Source: Nostoc sp. UHCC 0870 | Lineage (GTDB): Bacteria > Cyanobacteriota > Cyanobacteriia > Cyanobacteriales > Nostocaceae | DNA: 64,000 nt | Reading direction: 5' to 3' | Assembly (NCBI RefSeq): GCF_022063185.1 | Contig: NZ_CP091914.1 | Coordinates: 1-64,000, forward strand | Program-made: the position numbers and the translations under genes | In this document: positions 55,201-63,270 of the stretch, in pieces | How positions within the stretch are numbered: the first letter of the stretch is position 1 | How the letters are laid out: every line of letters starts with the position of its first letter | The notes under the pieces: model-generated | What the model saw: the letters and a program-made list of their open reading frames with translations, nothing else | The model's database searches: none | What the model was told of the DNA's origin: nothing

Positions 55201-56036
55201 CTACACAGCAAATACCAGAATTACTTAGCACTCTCACAGGTAAAAAATTGCTTCGCGCTCCTGGTACGCGGTTGTTAGGTGAAAGGGTGGCGAAAAAACT
55301 CCCAGATGCACAATTATATATAGGTGCAGACGCGCTAGAAATACGCCTGACAAAAAGCCTGTGTCCTAGTATCATGCTGATTGCTACCCACGGTTTATTT
55401 TTACCTAATTCTGAGTCCAAACCAGTCGCTAATAAACCTAACCTATTGAGTATGGAACGTCTGCGAACAACTAAGGTAAACAATCCCATGATGCGTTCTG
55501 GATTAGCTCTAGCAGGTGCTAATACTTGGCTATCTGGCGGAAATATCCCCAAAGATGCAGGTAAAGGTTTTGTGTTTGCTCAAGATATCGCCAGTTTGGA
55601 TTTATGGGGTAATGAACTGACAGTTCTTTGTGCTTGTGATACTGCTAGAGGCGACATTCAAATTGGTGAAGGTGTGTTTGGATTACGTCGCGCTTTTGCA
55701 GTAGCGGGGACAAAAACTTTGGTGATGAGTTTATGGCCTGTTCCTGACAAAGTGACTGCTTTACTTATGGAGCGTTTCTTTGATAATTTGCAGTCTAGTA
55801 TGGGTTGTATGGAAGCTTTACAAGAGGCGCAAAATTATATACGTAACATGACAGTTCGAGAATTACGACAGTCTGCTTTAGGTTTAGAAGTATTAAAAAC
55901 ATTGTTAGATGTAGAAGAATTACTTGCAGATAGTAAAATTAACTGCCAAGAAAATGATACACCTCTAAAGCATCCTTTTTACTGGGGAGCATGGATTTGT
56001 CAAGGGGAAAACAATACTCTGGCGGGAAAAATTTAA
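52290..56036 (+). CDS. TPR-CHAT protein (caspase-like peptidase)
   Basis: 1248 aa. Residues about 45-620 are some 14 tetratricopeptide repeats of 42 aa of the kinesin-light-chain kind (typical unit NNLAALYYAQGNYTVAEELF). After a helical linker (about 630-800), the C-terminal 400 aa are a CHAT domain, a caspase/separase-type fold: strand-His in IMLIATHGLFL, Cys in ELTVLCACDTARGD, then GVFGLRRAFAVAGTKTLVMS and LWPVPDK, as in active CHAT peptidases. TPR-CHAT proteins are the protease partners of type III-E CRISPR effectors, but are also abundant in cyanobacteria without CRISPR. Here the gene lies between two arrays, near RT-cas1. No gRAMP effector is in the window, so a CRISPR link is only suggestive. 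Confidence 0.88.
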   Translation: MEEIINQLIQLNLEVVRLAGEGNLSQAMIIAQQAVDMGINQRCTDNSAYCDSVNNLAELYRIQGLYSQAKPLYLQVLDIRKKLFGVEHPDVAQSLNNLAALYYAQGNYTVAEELFLQALELWKICYGQEDFEIATTLNNLAEVYREQGLYFKAEQVHLETLSMRKSLFGDEHPDIAQSLTNLANIYILIGRYADAEKMQLETLAMKKQLLGDKHPDIAASLNNLGKLYDAQGRYLEAESKFWEALEISQNIFGDAHPDIANILSNIGGVYQDKGNYIAAEQKFLEVLAMNQCLLGNEHPDVAHSLDNLAELYLIQGKYLAAENKYLEAYDLRKRLLNAEHPDMAKSLSNLGLIYTYQGRYIEAGKQYLQALPILEKFRGKTHLSIANILTNMAGLYEEQGNYSEAEQKYLQALEIQKTSLGNEHPVIADTLHQIAALYRVQGRYLESEQVSIQSLGMRKRLLGERHPLIAASLNNLAVLYDDLTQYEQSESLLLAALEIVKDVFGNEHPHVASSMNNLAVIYDFQGRYQAAETLHLETLKLRKLLLGEEHIQIATSLNNLGELYFSLGRYPEAEHKYLETLAMRKRLLGDEHPDVAFSLNNLATLLTATHRPESALAYRVQASKINNKMIRNIFAFSSESDRLSFLQKIRKDFDLFLSLVYSHLYHSENAKLAAFDFILQRKALTASALAAQNAALNSRRYPQLQAQLRQLSNLNSQIIHLTFSEELTSYRENLAQLQAQYNYLQKQLALQVPEIQLSELNFDRQVIATALPPDSILLEFVRFDVFDFQAIPANDETQWYPSRYLVFVFKAGQPDTVEMVDLGAAATIDQLIQEFHLQASDYTQATLGWSKNSQAPALQIKTYHPQAAIQLSQALFAPIRDLVKDCRHLIIAPDSNLNLVPFQILPVDATGSRLLMDEHTISYLSVGREILRPQIQSSRNSISAPLIIADPDFDLKADSVSQEELTLTDVPTQQIPELLSTLTGKKLLRAPGTRLLGERVAKKLPDAQLYIGADALEIRLTKSLCPSIMLIATHGLFLPNSESKPVANKPNLLSMERLRTTKVNNPMMRSGLALAGANTWLSGGNIPKDAGKGFVFAQDIASLDLWGNELTVLCACDTARGDIQIGEGVFGLRRAFAVAGTKTLVMSLWPVPDKVTALLMERFFDNLQSSMGCMEALQEAQNYIRNMTVRELRQSALGLEVLKTLLDVEELLADSKINCQENDTPLKHPFYWGAWICQGENNTLAGKI

Positions 56037-56054
56037 AGTTAAAAGGGCAAAAAA

Positions 56055-56199
56055 TGTAGGTTGGGAAGCCACCGCCTTGGACGGGTCTCCCGGCTTGGGG
56101 CGAGTGGCGTTTGACGTTAGAAAACCCAACATTGATCAAGGTGTTGGGTTACTCTACGAGAAGGCTTACGCCTACGCTTTCGCTTCAACCCAACCTACA
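56055..56199. mobile_element. MITE-like element, nested
   Basis: Outer arms TGTAGGTTGGG and CCCAACCTACA, inner arms AACCCAACA/TGTTGGGTT at about 56123-56150, and inserted G+C-rich repeat DNA ('gagaaggcttacgcctacgc'). No ORF. The TGTAGGTTGGGTT...AACCCAACCTACA palindrome is a frequent Nostocales repeat. The following stretch to 56270 has nothing I can name. Confidence 0.6.
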
Positions 56200-56270
56200 C
56201 CTAATCCATCATTTTAGTCGTGTCAGTCCACTACGTTTAATTTATGTTAATAATTATTTGAAAGTGCTGT

Positions 56271-56720
56271 TTACAGCAATGGGGATACTAAAGATTGTAG
56301 TTTATATGGGGTGTTCAGATTAGTCATTTCTGCGTCAATCCAAGGTTCACGCATTTCTTGATTAAAGATTAATTCGTGATTGATGCGTTGGAAAACAATA
56401 GTTTCATAATTGAAAAGCAGCACAGCATTTCCCTTGATTTGTGTGAGCAAATTCATACAGGCTCGAATCATTGTACGCATTCCTTCCTCAAAATCTTGAT
56501 TGGGATTAACACGAAAACCAACGAATACAGATGGTTTATAACCAAGTTTTTCAGCAAAAAGTAGTTGATTGTCTTCATCCTCTATATGTGAATTTATCAT
56601 CACCCCTGACCCATGTAAAGTTTCTTGTTGCCATTTTAAATCAAGCTTTTGAGATAGTATTTGTAATACTTGCTTTGGTGATAAATCAGTCTCCAGTTCT
56701 AATCCATAGCTTAAAGCCAT
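56271..56720 (-). CDS. Probable immunity protein for the tRNase toxin
   Basis: 149 aa, starting MALSYGLELETDLSPKQVLQ, with an alpha/beta pattern (SVFVGFRVNPN, AVLLFNYETIVFQR). It begins 27 bp after the stop of a gene that ends in a CdiA-type tRNase domain and lies on the same strand, the standard toxin-immunity order. The N-terminal 'MALSY-LEL-T-LSPxQVL' pattern is like the SitI3-type immunity family as I recall it; that part is uncertain. Cytosolic, no signal peptide. It should bind and block the toxin domain. Confidence 0.6.
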   Translation of the reverse strand: MALSYGLELETDLSPKQVLQILSQKLDLKWQQETLHGSGVMINSHIEDEDNQLLFAEKLGYKPSVFVGFRVNPNQDFEEGMRTMIRACMNLLTQIKGNAVLLFNYETIVFQRINHELIFNQEMREPWIDAEMTNLNTPYKLQSLVSPLL

Positions 56721-56747
56721 GACTCACTCCTTGTTTGCTAAAGTTAT

Positions 56748-58571
56748 TTATGGGAATAAAGGAATAACTTGACCATCTTTGATGACAATAATTTCCTTTA
56801 GTCCTTCGATTGGTTTTCTATTTAAAATACTTTCTAAGTCATTGATGTTGACATTACTATCTTCAAGATTGAGAACAATTCTTTCAGTTTGACCTTCCTT
56901 GATTTTTTGGCTAATATTTTTACGAATTGTATCAGTGTTAGAGCCAGAAGGAGAGTAAGCATCAAATGTTTCACCTTCTATCTTATAGTCAGGTTTTTTC
57001 CCATTAGGTAAAGGTGCTGGATTTTGTTGGACATCATAGCCTTTATCAGCGAGAATATCAGCTGATTCATTTTCTCGTCTGATACTTCTTTGAGTTTCTT
57101 TGTTAGATTGAGGATTAATTTCGCTCTTAGTACCACGAGGTTTACTTCCTGGTTGTTTAGAACCTGCTGTCCTGTTAGGTTTAGTAGTATCTTGAGGATT
57201 TCTGTCAGGACGTTGATTGTTGTTATTATTCCCGCCACTATCATTACCAGTGTTGTTTCTTCCACGAGCAATATCAGATTGATTGACACCTGGTTTTTTA
57301 ACTCTTGGTTTACCGTTAGCAATGCTACATAAAATATTGATTGCACCAGATACTCTACCACGGGGTATTCTTCTGCGATCGCACAATTGTAACCCTACAT
57401 CTACAGTATCTCTCCAATCGGGTGTAATTGCGGCTAATTCCGGTGACATAGCTAAAGGTTGTATATTTCTATTACCTTCTGGAACTGCTACTAGAGTCGT
57501 CACTAAATCGTACAAATCATAAACTGTTAAAGCTGCACCAATAAGAGTCAGTAATGGTAAAGCCTTGTTTCTACCTGTACCTAATTCTTTACTGCTTTGC
57601 TTATCGGTAATCCGCAATAGCAACAAACCAGTATCTTGAGCATTTCCTTCAGTTATAAAGCGTGCGTAAACACCGTTAGATAGTTGACTCCAAGGAGTTG
57701 CTAAAACATTTCCTGTTCCTTGAGTTCCATCATTAATAATGAAAATATCTGATAAATTGCGCCAATCACTACCACGAGAGACTAATCGTTGATGAACCTG
57801 TTTAGTTGCGAGTAAAGTCCGTCCTACATCTCCCAGATTTTGAGCAATAAATGTCTCAAAGGAGGGTAAATTTAAGAAGCGTGAACCTTCATTCCAAGTT
57901 TTTTCTACTTGTTCCCACCATCCTGAATTTAACTTAGCACGATGCTGAGGAATTAATTTATTTACTAATTCCTGCATTGGTTGGGGCATATTCTCATAGG
58001 ATATACCTGATTGGATAGCCCAGGAAAGATTTTGTAAGTCTTGATGAGCAAGATCAGAATTAGCTGTTGCTAAATTTAATGCCGCTAATACCTCCTTACG
58101 CTTTCCTCCGTATTGTCCTAAAAGATAACGATGTCCATTGGGACTTGCTGCTACTTTTTGCAAACAGTAAACTTCCACAAAAATAGCATAATCCCCAGGA
58201 GGTATAGCATCTTGTGGATTAGCATTCTGTAAATCAAGCACTACAGGGTTAAATTCATTTCCTGGAAGAGAAGGAGTTCTCGGAAACAGTTTGTCACTGC
58301 TCACTGTGACTGGGGCATTTTTTTCTGATATTTCTCTGAGTTGTTTGGCTAATAGTGATTCTGTCAATTGTCCACTATCAATACAAAATCCAGCAACACA
58401 GATTTTTTTACCACCAATTACACGATTTATATCATCGAATAGACCCTTACGAAGTTCTGGTTGATGAGTAATAACCTCAGCAGCTATTGCCTGTTGTTGA
58501 ATATTGACTACATTATTGGTTAAAATTAGGCTCAGTAGTAAATTGGTAATTATTTTATTATTAGAATTCAT
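56748..58571 (-). CDS. Secreted protein with C-terminal CdiA-type tRNase toxin domain
   Basis: The ATG at 58571 (MNSNNKIITNLLLSLILTNN) is preferred, giving a signal peptide cut near AIA-AE (about residue 30); 607 aa. The N-terminal ~420 aa are of unknown family (contains KKICVAGFCIDSGQLTESLL). An Asn/Pro/Lys-rich linker follows. The last ~110 aa, RRENESADILADKGYDVQQN then KKPDYKIEGETFDAYSPSG, Q-T-E-R-I-V-L-N-L and GLKEIIVIKDGQV, match the tRNase domain at the end of CdiA toxins (EC869 type): conserved N-E, D-Y, F-D-x-Y-x-P and R-I-V-L-N-L. Such domains cleave tRNA. No CdiB or VENN motif is present; an exported toxin with its immunity gene 27 bp downstream is the likely meaning. Confidence 0.8.
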   Translation of the reverse strand: MNSNNKIITNLLLSLILTNNVVNIQQQAIAAEVITHQPELRKGLFDDINRVIGGKKICVAGFCIDSGQLTESLLAKQLREISEKNAPVTVSSDKLFPRTPSLPGNEFNPVVLDLQNANPQDAIPPGDYAIFVEVYCLQKVAASPNGHRYLLGQYGGKRKEVLAALNLATANSDLAHQDLQNLSWAIQSGISYENMPQPMQELVNKLIPQHRAKLNSGWWEQVEKTWNEGSRFLNLPSFETFIAQNLGDVGRTLLATKQVHQRLVSRGSDWRNLSDIFIINDGTQGTGNVLATPWSQLSNGVYARFITEGNAQDTGLLLLRITDKQSSKELGTGRNKALPLLTLIGAALTVYDLYDLVTTLVAVPEGNRNIQPLAMSPELAAITPDWRDTVDVGLQLCDRRRIPRGRVSGAINILCSIANGKPRVKKPGVNQSDIARGRNNTGNDSGGNNNNNQRPDRNPQDTTKPNRTAGSKQPGSKPRGTKSEINPQSNKETQRSIRRENESADILADKGYDVQQNPAPLPNGKKPDYKIEGETFDAYSPSGSNTDTIRKNISQKIKEGQTERIVLNLEDSNVNINDLESILNRKPIEGLKEIIVIKDGQVIPLFP

Positions 58572-58720
58572 GGTAAACCCCATTGATTAATATCAAATTG
58601 CTCTCAATTGAAGCTTTAATGATATTTATAGATTACAAATGATCAAAAATTAGTGGGGCTATTTAATGCGAATGACAAAAATGGAATCATTGACACTAAA
58701 ATTATTGACTTAGAAGTTTA

Positions 58721-58945
58721 GTAGGGTGCGTCAGTGTCAAAAAACCTAACTAAAACAACATGGGTTCGACGAATTTAAAAGACCCCTCTCCAAACCTCTC
58801 CCCTGCAAGGAGAGAGGCTTCAAAACCTTCATTTTTCCTTGAGCTTTCAAGATATTTAAGCCCCTCTCCGCGTCGGAGAGGGGTTTGGGGAGAGGTCATT
58901 GAACTCACGTTAAACCAAGAAATTATTTATACTGACGCACCCTAC
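58721..58945. mobile_element. Nested MITEs
   Basis: Outer element: perfect 15-bp ends GTAGGGTGCGTCAGT (58721-58735) and ACTGACGCACCCTAC (58931-58945). Inside, at about 58785-58900, a second element has imperfect ends GACCCCTCTCCAAACCTCTC and the inverse GGGGTTTGGGGAGAGGTC. The inner one seems to have jumped into the outer. No ORF is supported. Confidence 0.75.
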
Positions 58946-58948
58946 ATT

Positions 58949-59338
58949 CTAAATTGATTGTGAATTGACTCGTCTTCTTGATCTGTAATTTCCTCCATAT
59001 CCATAAAAGCGTACTACGTAAGTTGTACAGAGATTATATCGACCCCTATCGTAAGTCCCATTGCTGTAGACAGCTTTAATATCATAAACACATTGGTAGT
59101 TATCATCATGAAATGTGACCTTTGTTGTTTCACCACTCGATACGATAGAGTTGAGAATATTTGACCCCCAAGAGTCAGAATATTGCGAAGAAACATAAAA
59201 ACCAACAATTGCTAGTCTATTTCTGTTATAAACAGAGAAATCACGAATGTCGTTTGCTAAAGATTGTTGGCTAGCGACTGATAGGGTTGAAAATGCTAAG
59301 GTAGCACCTATTAAAGTGTTGCGAAGTTGGGTCAACAT
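58949..59338 (-). CDS. Small secreted hypothetical protein
   Basis: 129 aa with a signal peptide (LIGATLAFSTLSVASQQSLA, cut before NDIRDF at about 29). The mature part is beta-rich with Tyr and Gly, two Cys (QCVYDIKAVY and NLCTTYVVRF) that could pair, and a basic tail (RSRRR). I recall similar short periplasmic proteins in filamentous cyanobacteria, with no known role. It is the gene next to array 2 on the left and is read away from it. A MITE separates it from the toxin gene. Confidence 0.65.
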   Translation of the reverse strand: MLTQLRNTLIGATLAFSTLSVASQQSLANDIRDFSVYNRNRLAIVGFYVSSQYSDSWGSNILNSIVSSGETTKVTFHDDNYQCVYDIKAVYSNGTYDRGRYNLCTTYVVRFYGYGGNYRSRRRVNSQSI

Positions 59339-59537
59339 TGTACAAATCTCCTAAAGTTAAATAAACTTTGCTGAAAATATGCTTGATAATTTCTATGCTG
59401 AGAATGAGTCATTGCACATTCATGTGTTGATTTCCTCATTCACAGTTGATTAGTGGCGATATATATAGATTACAGGTGACAAAAATAAAGATATCTTTCT
59501 TGATGCGAATGAGGAAGCCAGTCAATGAATATATTAA

Positions 59538-59574
59538 AAACCCCTATTCATTCCAAATAGGGGTTTAACTTTTA
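59538..59574 (-). terminator. Hairpin terminator left of CRISPR array 2
   Basis: AAACCCCTATT, loop CATTCCA, AATAGGGGTTT: an 11-bp stem. On the minus strand it is followed by TTTTTAATAT, so it would end crRNA transcripts of array 2 just after the oldest repeat. It could also work, less well, on + strand transcripts. Confidence 0.7.
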
Positions 59575-59592
59575 TTAGTCAAATTTATGTTT

Positions 59593-60842
59593 TCTTTCTG
59601 AAATTCAACTTCTAAAGAAGTTTAAAGTTTCTTTCTTATTTTTCTGCGTTGAAAAGGCATTTGGTTTCCATTAATTCAACTTCCGAAGAAGTTTAAAGTC
59701 TGAAAGAACTTTTTATTTCCTATGGTAAGCCTGGTTTCCATTAATTCAACTTCCGAAGAAGTTTAAAGTGTGAATGGAAACGGCAAACTTCCGCTCTCGC
59801 CCAAATCGTTTCCATTAATTCAACTTCCGAAGAAGTTTAAAGAATACGCATCCCGCTGGCAATTCTCTCCTGCATGAGCCTTGGTTTCCATTAATTCAAC
59901 TTCCGAAGAAGTTTAAAGGCGGACTCAGTGTTTTTTGGTCGATTAAGGCTATAGTTTCCATTAATTCAACTTCCGAAGAAGTTTAAAGGTGTTCGCCAAA
60001 ACCCAAGTGTATTACTATCAAAGTTTCCATTAATTCAACTTCCGAAGAAGTTTAAAGAATACGATTGGCTTACATTCATTCTTATCTTGAGACAAGTTTC
60101 CATTAATTCAACTTCCGAAGAAGTTTAAAGAATTGCACACTCTACCATGTTTGGATTGATACTTTCAAGTTTCCATTAATTCAACTTCCGAAGAAGTTTA
60201 AAGTGAAGTTGATGTGAACTCTGCCCAGTTCCAACAGGGTTTCCATTAATTCAACTTCCGAAGAAGTTTAAAGATTATATATGCAGTCGTCTGCATAATA
60301 TATGCAACGTTTCCATTAATTCAACTTCCGAAGAAGTTTAAAGAATAGTTACTGACTCTAAATATGCAATTAGCCATTTTTTGTTTCCATTAATTCAACT
60401 TCCGAAGAAGTTTAAAGATGAAGTTAGTCAGCTAAAGATAAAACTCCAACGTGTTTCCATTAATTCAACTTCCGAAGAAGTTTAAAGAGCAGAATATAGC
60501 CGACTTTCCAAAGCAAGTTTTTTAGGTTTCCATTAATTCAACTTCCGAAGAAGTTTAAAGTTCTAGACTCTCTTCTGGGAAACAATGAAGGTTTCCATTA
60601 ATTCAACTTCCGAAGAAGTTTAAAGTCTGCATCTGTAGGAGTATCAACGGTTGTTATTCTTGAAAGTTTCCATTAATTCAACTTCCGAAGAAGTTTAAAG
60701 AACTATGATTTGAGTTTTTTACTTGAGAGAGCAAAAAAGTTTCCATTAATTCAACTTCCGAAGAAGTTTAAAGATGTTTCTGAAACCAGCGACTCCTTCT
60801 CAAAGTTGTTTCCATTAATTCAACTTCCGAAGAAGTTTAAAG
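59593..60842 (-). CRISPR. CRISPR array 2: 18 repeats, 17 spacers
   Basis: Same 35-bp repeat as array 1. Starts: 59593 (degenerate, with 'ctaaagaag'), 59664, 59734, 59808, 59884, 59954, 60023, 60096, 60169, 60239, 60309, 60383, 60453, 60526, 60591, 60666, 60739 and 60808. Spacers are about 30-41 bp. The decayed repeat is on the left, so the leader is on the right and transcription is leftward. No spacer appears shared with array 1 by eye. One spacer (60274-60308) holds a near-palindrome (tatatgcagt...gcataatata). Confidence 0.97.
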
Positions 60843-61110
60843 GCTTGGCTTCTGAAAACCTTACCCTGACTTAATTATATACAGCCAAATTTGCGGGGGG
60901 TCAAGACTACCTGTCAATAAGCCTAGTTTATTGAGAATAATACCCTAGAGGACAGCACCCAAACCCTTACCCAGAAAGCGATTTGCGGGGGGTAACGATA
61001 GAATCAGTATTTCAGCCATTGCCTACCCCCCGCAAATTTACATTTCGTTACATTTCTCAAATTATCGGTCAATACACTTTCACTTCACCCATCAAGCAAG
61101 CAATATACTC
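60843..61110 (-). promoter_or_regulatory. Leader of array 2 plus a relic of the RT-cas1 3' end
   Basis: 268 bp nearly identical to 48928-49195. The first ~205 bp are the leader. The last ~63 bp (61048-61110) match the end of the RT-cas1 gene (codons for the final ~21 residues, about 49133-49195) with several changes, and they stop where 'atatactc' turns into unrelated sequence. This means array 2 and its leader came from a copy of the array 1 locus. Confidence 0.88.
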
Positions 61111-61131
61111 CCATTACGATAATATTATTGC

Positions 61132-63270
61132 TCAACTGTCGTAATTACCTAAAATTCCTTCTCCTATTGTCTTCACCCTCTGCACCAAATCTTCTGGAGT
61201 TACCACCTTCACCCCTGCGCCAAAACCAACAATCCATCGCCACAAGTCAAAATCGTCTAAAGTCCACTTGGGAAATGTGGCTTGAAAACGATGGGGGAAA
61301 TTGCGATCGCCGGTTTTCTGCAAACAAAACAATGACTCTGGTAAATTAGTTGTAATCTTGTGAATTGGTGGCGACATTTTCATCTGTGCAAACCGTTTTG
61401 TCCCCTCGGTAATAAAAGGATAAATGCGATCGCTAAACCAGAGTTCCACAGTCACGCAGACTTGCATTCGCTTATTCAAATCAGCACTGAGAAACAGTTT
61501 TTGGTCAGTGGTGCTGTTTCCCAAGTGCATACCTGCACCAGCTTTAAATAATTTTTGTAACTTTTGTAACGTCTTTTCTTGTTCTTCCTGACTACGTTGC
61601 TTCGTTTGTTGTCTACCTAAAAATAGTCTATCCAGACGTTCAAACCGCAATAAACCAGAAGTTTCACCACTGACGCACTCATAACCCAAGTACCAAGCCA
61701 AATTCGAGAAAACTATTTGCAATGGATACGCTAAGAAAAAATCTTGTTCATCCCCTGGGTATCTACCCACACCCACCAACCGTTTTAGCTCCAAAATGCG
61801 TCCTTCTACAATCGCCGTCTCTAATTGGGCAAGATTATTACTTAACGCGCTACTATGGAGATGCTTGGGGTCTATGATGGAACTATTAGCGATCGCCCGT
61901 ACTGGATAAACATTTTCAGTATTTTCAATAATATGTGTTTGTAACAAACGCTGCTTAAAGGTTTCGTAGATTGCTAAAGCCTGGGGGTCATTTAAACTAT
62001 TGGCATGGGATTGGATAATATCAAATACCTTAATTAATTCTGGTTTAGAAAGGATACTTGTACCCGCAAAATAACCACTACGCATAGGAAATTCCGGTAA
62101 GATTTTATAAGGTTTTAAAACTTTTTCAATATCTTTACGAATTGTAGCTTTTTCGCTATTAGGGTTGTAAATTACCCCAGCTTGTGCAAGATATTTAGTC
62201 ATAGTTTCCAAGCTACCACCACCCACGTTAGCTAAAAAAGGATAGTGGAGAATAAAGCGGATTGTACCGATTAAACGCTCAAAAACTTGTTTGTCTGAGT
62301 AAGAGTGTACTGCACTTAAAGATATCAATTCATCACTATCAAATTCTTGAGCATTTTCATTGGTAATAGGGAAAGTCGCATTAATAATTCCTTGAGTTTC
62401 CAGCCATTTCAAATCCGCCGCTATAGCATCTTCCTTGGCGTAAACTGCACCCCGCAATTTAGTCATCATGCTAGTAATCTCTTCCAGGGAATTAGTAAAA
62501 TTAGGAATATATCCGAGAATATTTTCTAATAATTCAGGTTTAGTTAGGTGGAATTCACCAATCCCAGGATAGTTAATGATTAAGAATATCAAATACATCA
62601 AACGCTCAAAATCTAACAGATGACCATAACGGTGGGGTGTGATATTTGCATGACGATTTTGGAAATTGACAATTTGACGGGGAACACCTGCAATTAGTTT
62701 AGCAATTTGGTGTAGCGAAAATTTGGGTGTAGTAACATCAATTTTATTGACTGCGGCGAATCCTTCTCCAGTAATGGGCGGAAAATCTTGCAGCAGCTTA
62801 TACATACTCTCAATAATATTTGAGGGAACTTGGCGTTGGCGTTGTTGATTCCATTCAATGCAAGTTGAAAGGGGAGTTTGTAAGTACCAACCAATCCAGT
62901 TGGGTTGAGTTAATTCCCATTGAGCAACTTGGGCGTTGACTTTGAGTAAAAAGTCCATGCGAAAACAACGCTTAAAATTGGTAGCATCATAGACTACACT
63001 TTTACCTTCGCTCAATACAGTACAAATACGGTGAATGGCAATGTCTTCAATTTTATGCCATTCCCCTTGAATTGTCGCATCACCATATAACTCTTCGCGG
63101 ATGTCGTCAGTCGAGATGATTTCACAATTTCCCAAGCTAGATATGAGTTTCGCGAAGGTAGATTTACCGCTTCCTGGTGTCCCAATGAGAAAATGAGCAT
63201 AGACCGCCGTAGGTATCGCTTTTGAGTCGGTTTTAGTTGATACTTGATTCTTGATTATGGCAGTTGGCAT
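61132..63270 (-). CDS. P-loop kinase / WYL-domain fusion protein, possible CRISPR regulator
   Basis: 712 aa. N-terminal AAA_33/polynucleotide-kinase-like domain: LIGTPGSGKSTFAK (Walker A, about 28-41), ISTDDIREELYG and SVVYDATNFKRCF, as in kinases that phosphorylate nucleic-acid ends or small molecules. The middle is helical, with HTH-like stretches. Residues about 480-600 are a WYL domain (YPLQIVFSNLAWYLGYECVS), a ligand- and nucleic-acid-sensing fold, followed by a WCX-like tail (CVTVELWFSDRIYPFI). WYL proteins regulate CRISPR loci in cyanobacteria (for example the sll7009 repressor). It ends 22 bp from the array 2 leader and is read toward it. Confidence 0.75.
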   Translation of the reverse strand: MPTAIIKNQVSTKTDSKAIPTAVYAHFLIGTPGSGKSTFAKLISSLGNCEIISTDDIREELYGDATIQGEWHKIEDIAIHRICTVLSEGKSVVYDATNFKRCFRMDFLLKVNAQVAQWELTQPNWIGWYLQTPLSTCIEWNQQRQRQVPSNIIESMYKLLQDFPPITGEGFAAVNKIDVTTPKFSLHQIAKLIAGVPRQIVNFQNRHANITPHRYGHLLDFERLMYLIFLIINYPGIGEFHLTKPELLENILGYIPNFTNSLEEITSMMTKLRGAVYAKEDAIAADLKWLETQGIINATFPITNENAQEFDSDELISLSAVHSYSDKQVFERLIGTIRFILHYPFLANVGGGSLETMTKYLAQAGVIYNPNSEKATIRKDIEKVLKPYKILPEFPMRSGYFAGTSILSKPELIKVFDIIQSHANSLNDPQALAIYETFKQRLLQTHIIENTENVYPVRAIANSSIIDPKHLHSSALSNNLAQLETAIVEGRILELKRLVGVGRYPGDEQDFFLAYPLQIVFSNLAWYLGYECVSGETSGLLRFERLDRLFLGRQQTKQRSQEEQEKTLQKLQKLFKAGAGMHLGNSTTDQKLFLSADLNKRMQVCVTVELWFSDRIYPFITEGTKRFAQMKMSPPIHKITTNLPESLFCLQKTGDRNFPHRFQATFPKWTLDDFDLWRWIVGFGAGVKVVTPEDLVQRVKTIGEGILGNYDS

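Noticed and set aside
52290..56036. TPR-CHAT taken as proof of a type III-E (gRAMP) CRISPR system
   Set aside because: No gRAMP/Cas7-11-like gene is in the window, and TPR-CHAT proteins are common in cyanobacteria without CRISPR. Kept only as a hypothesis.
58760..58957. 65-aa + strand frame
   Set aside because: It is the translation of the nested MITEs.
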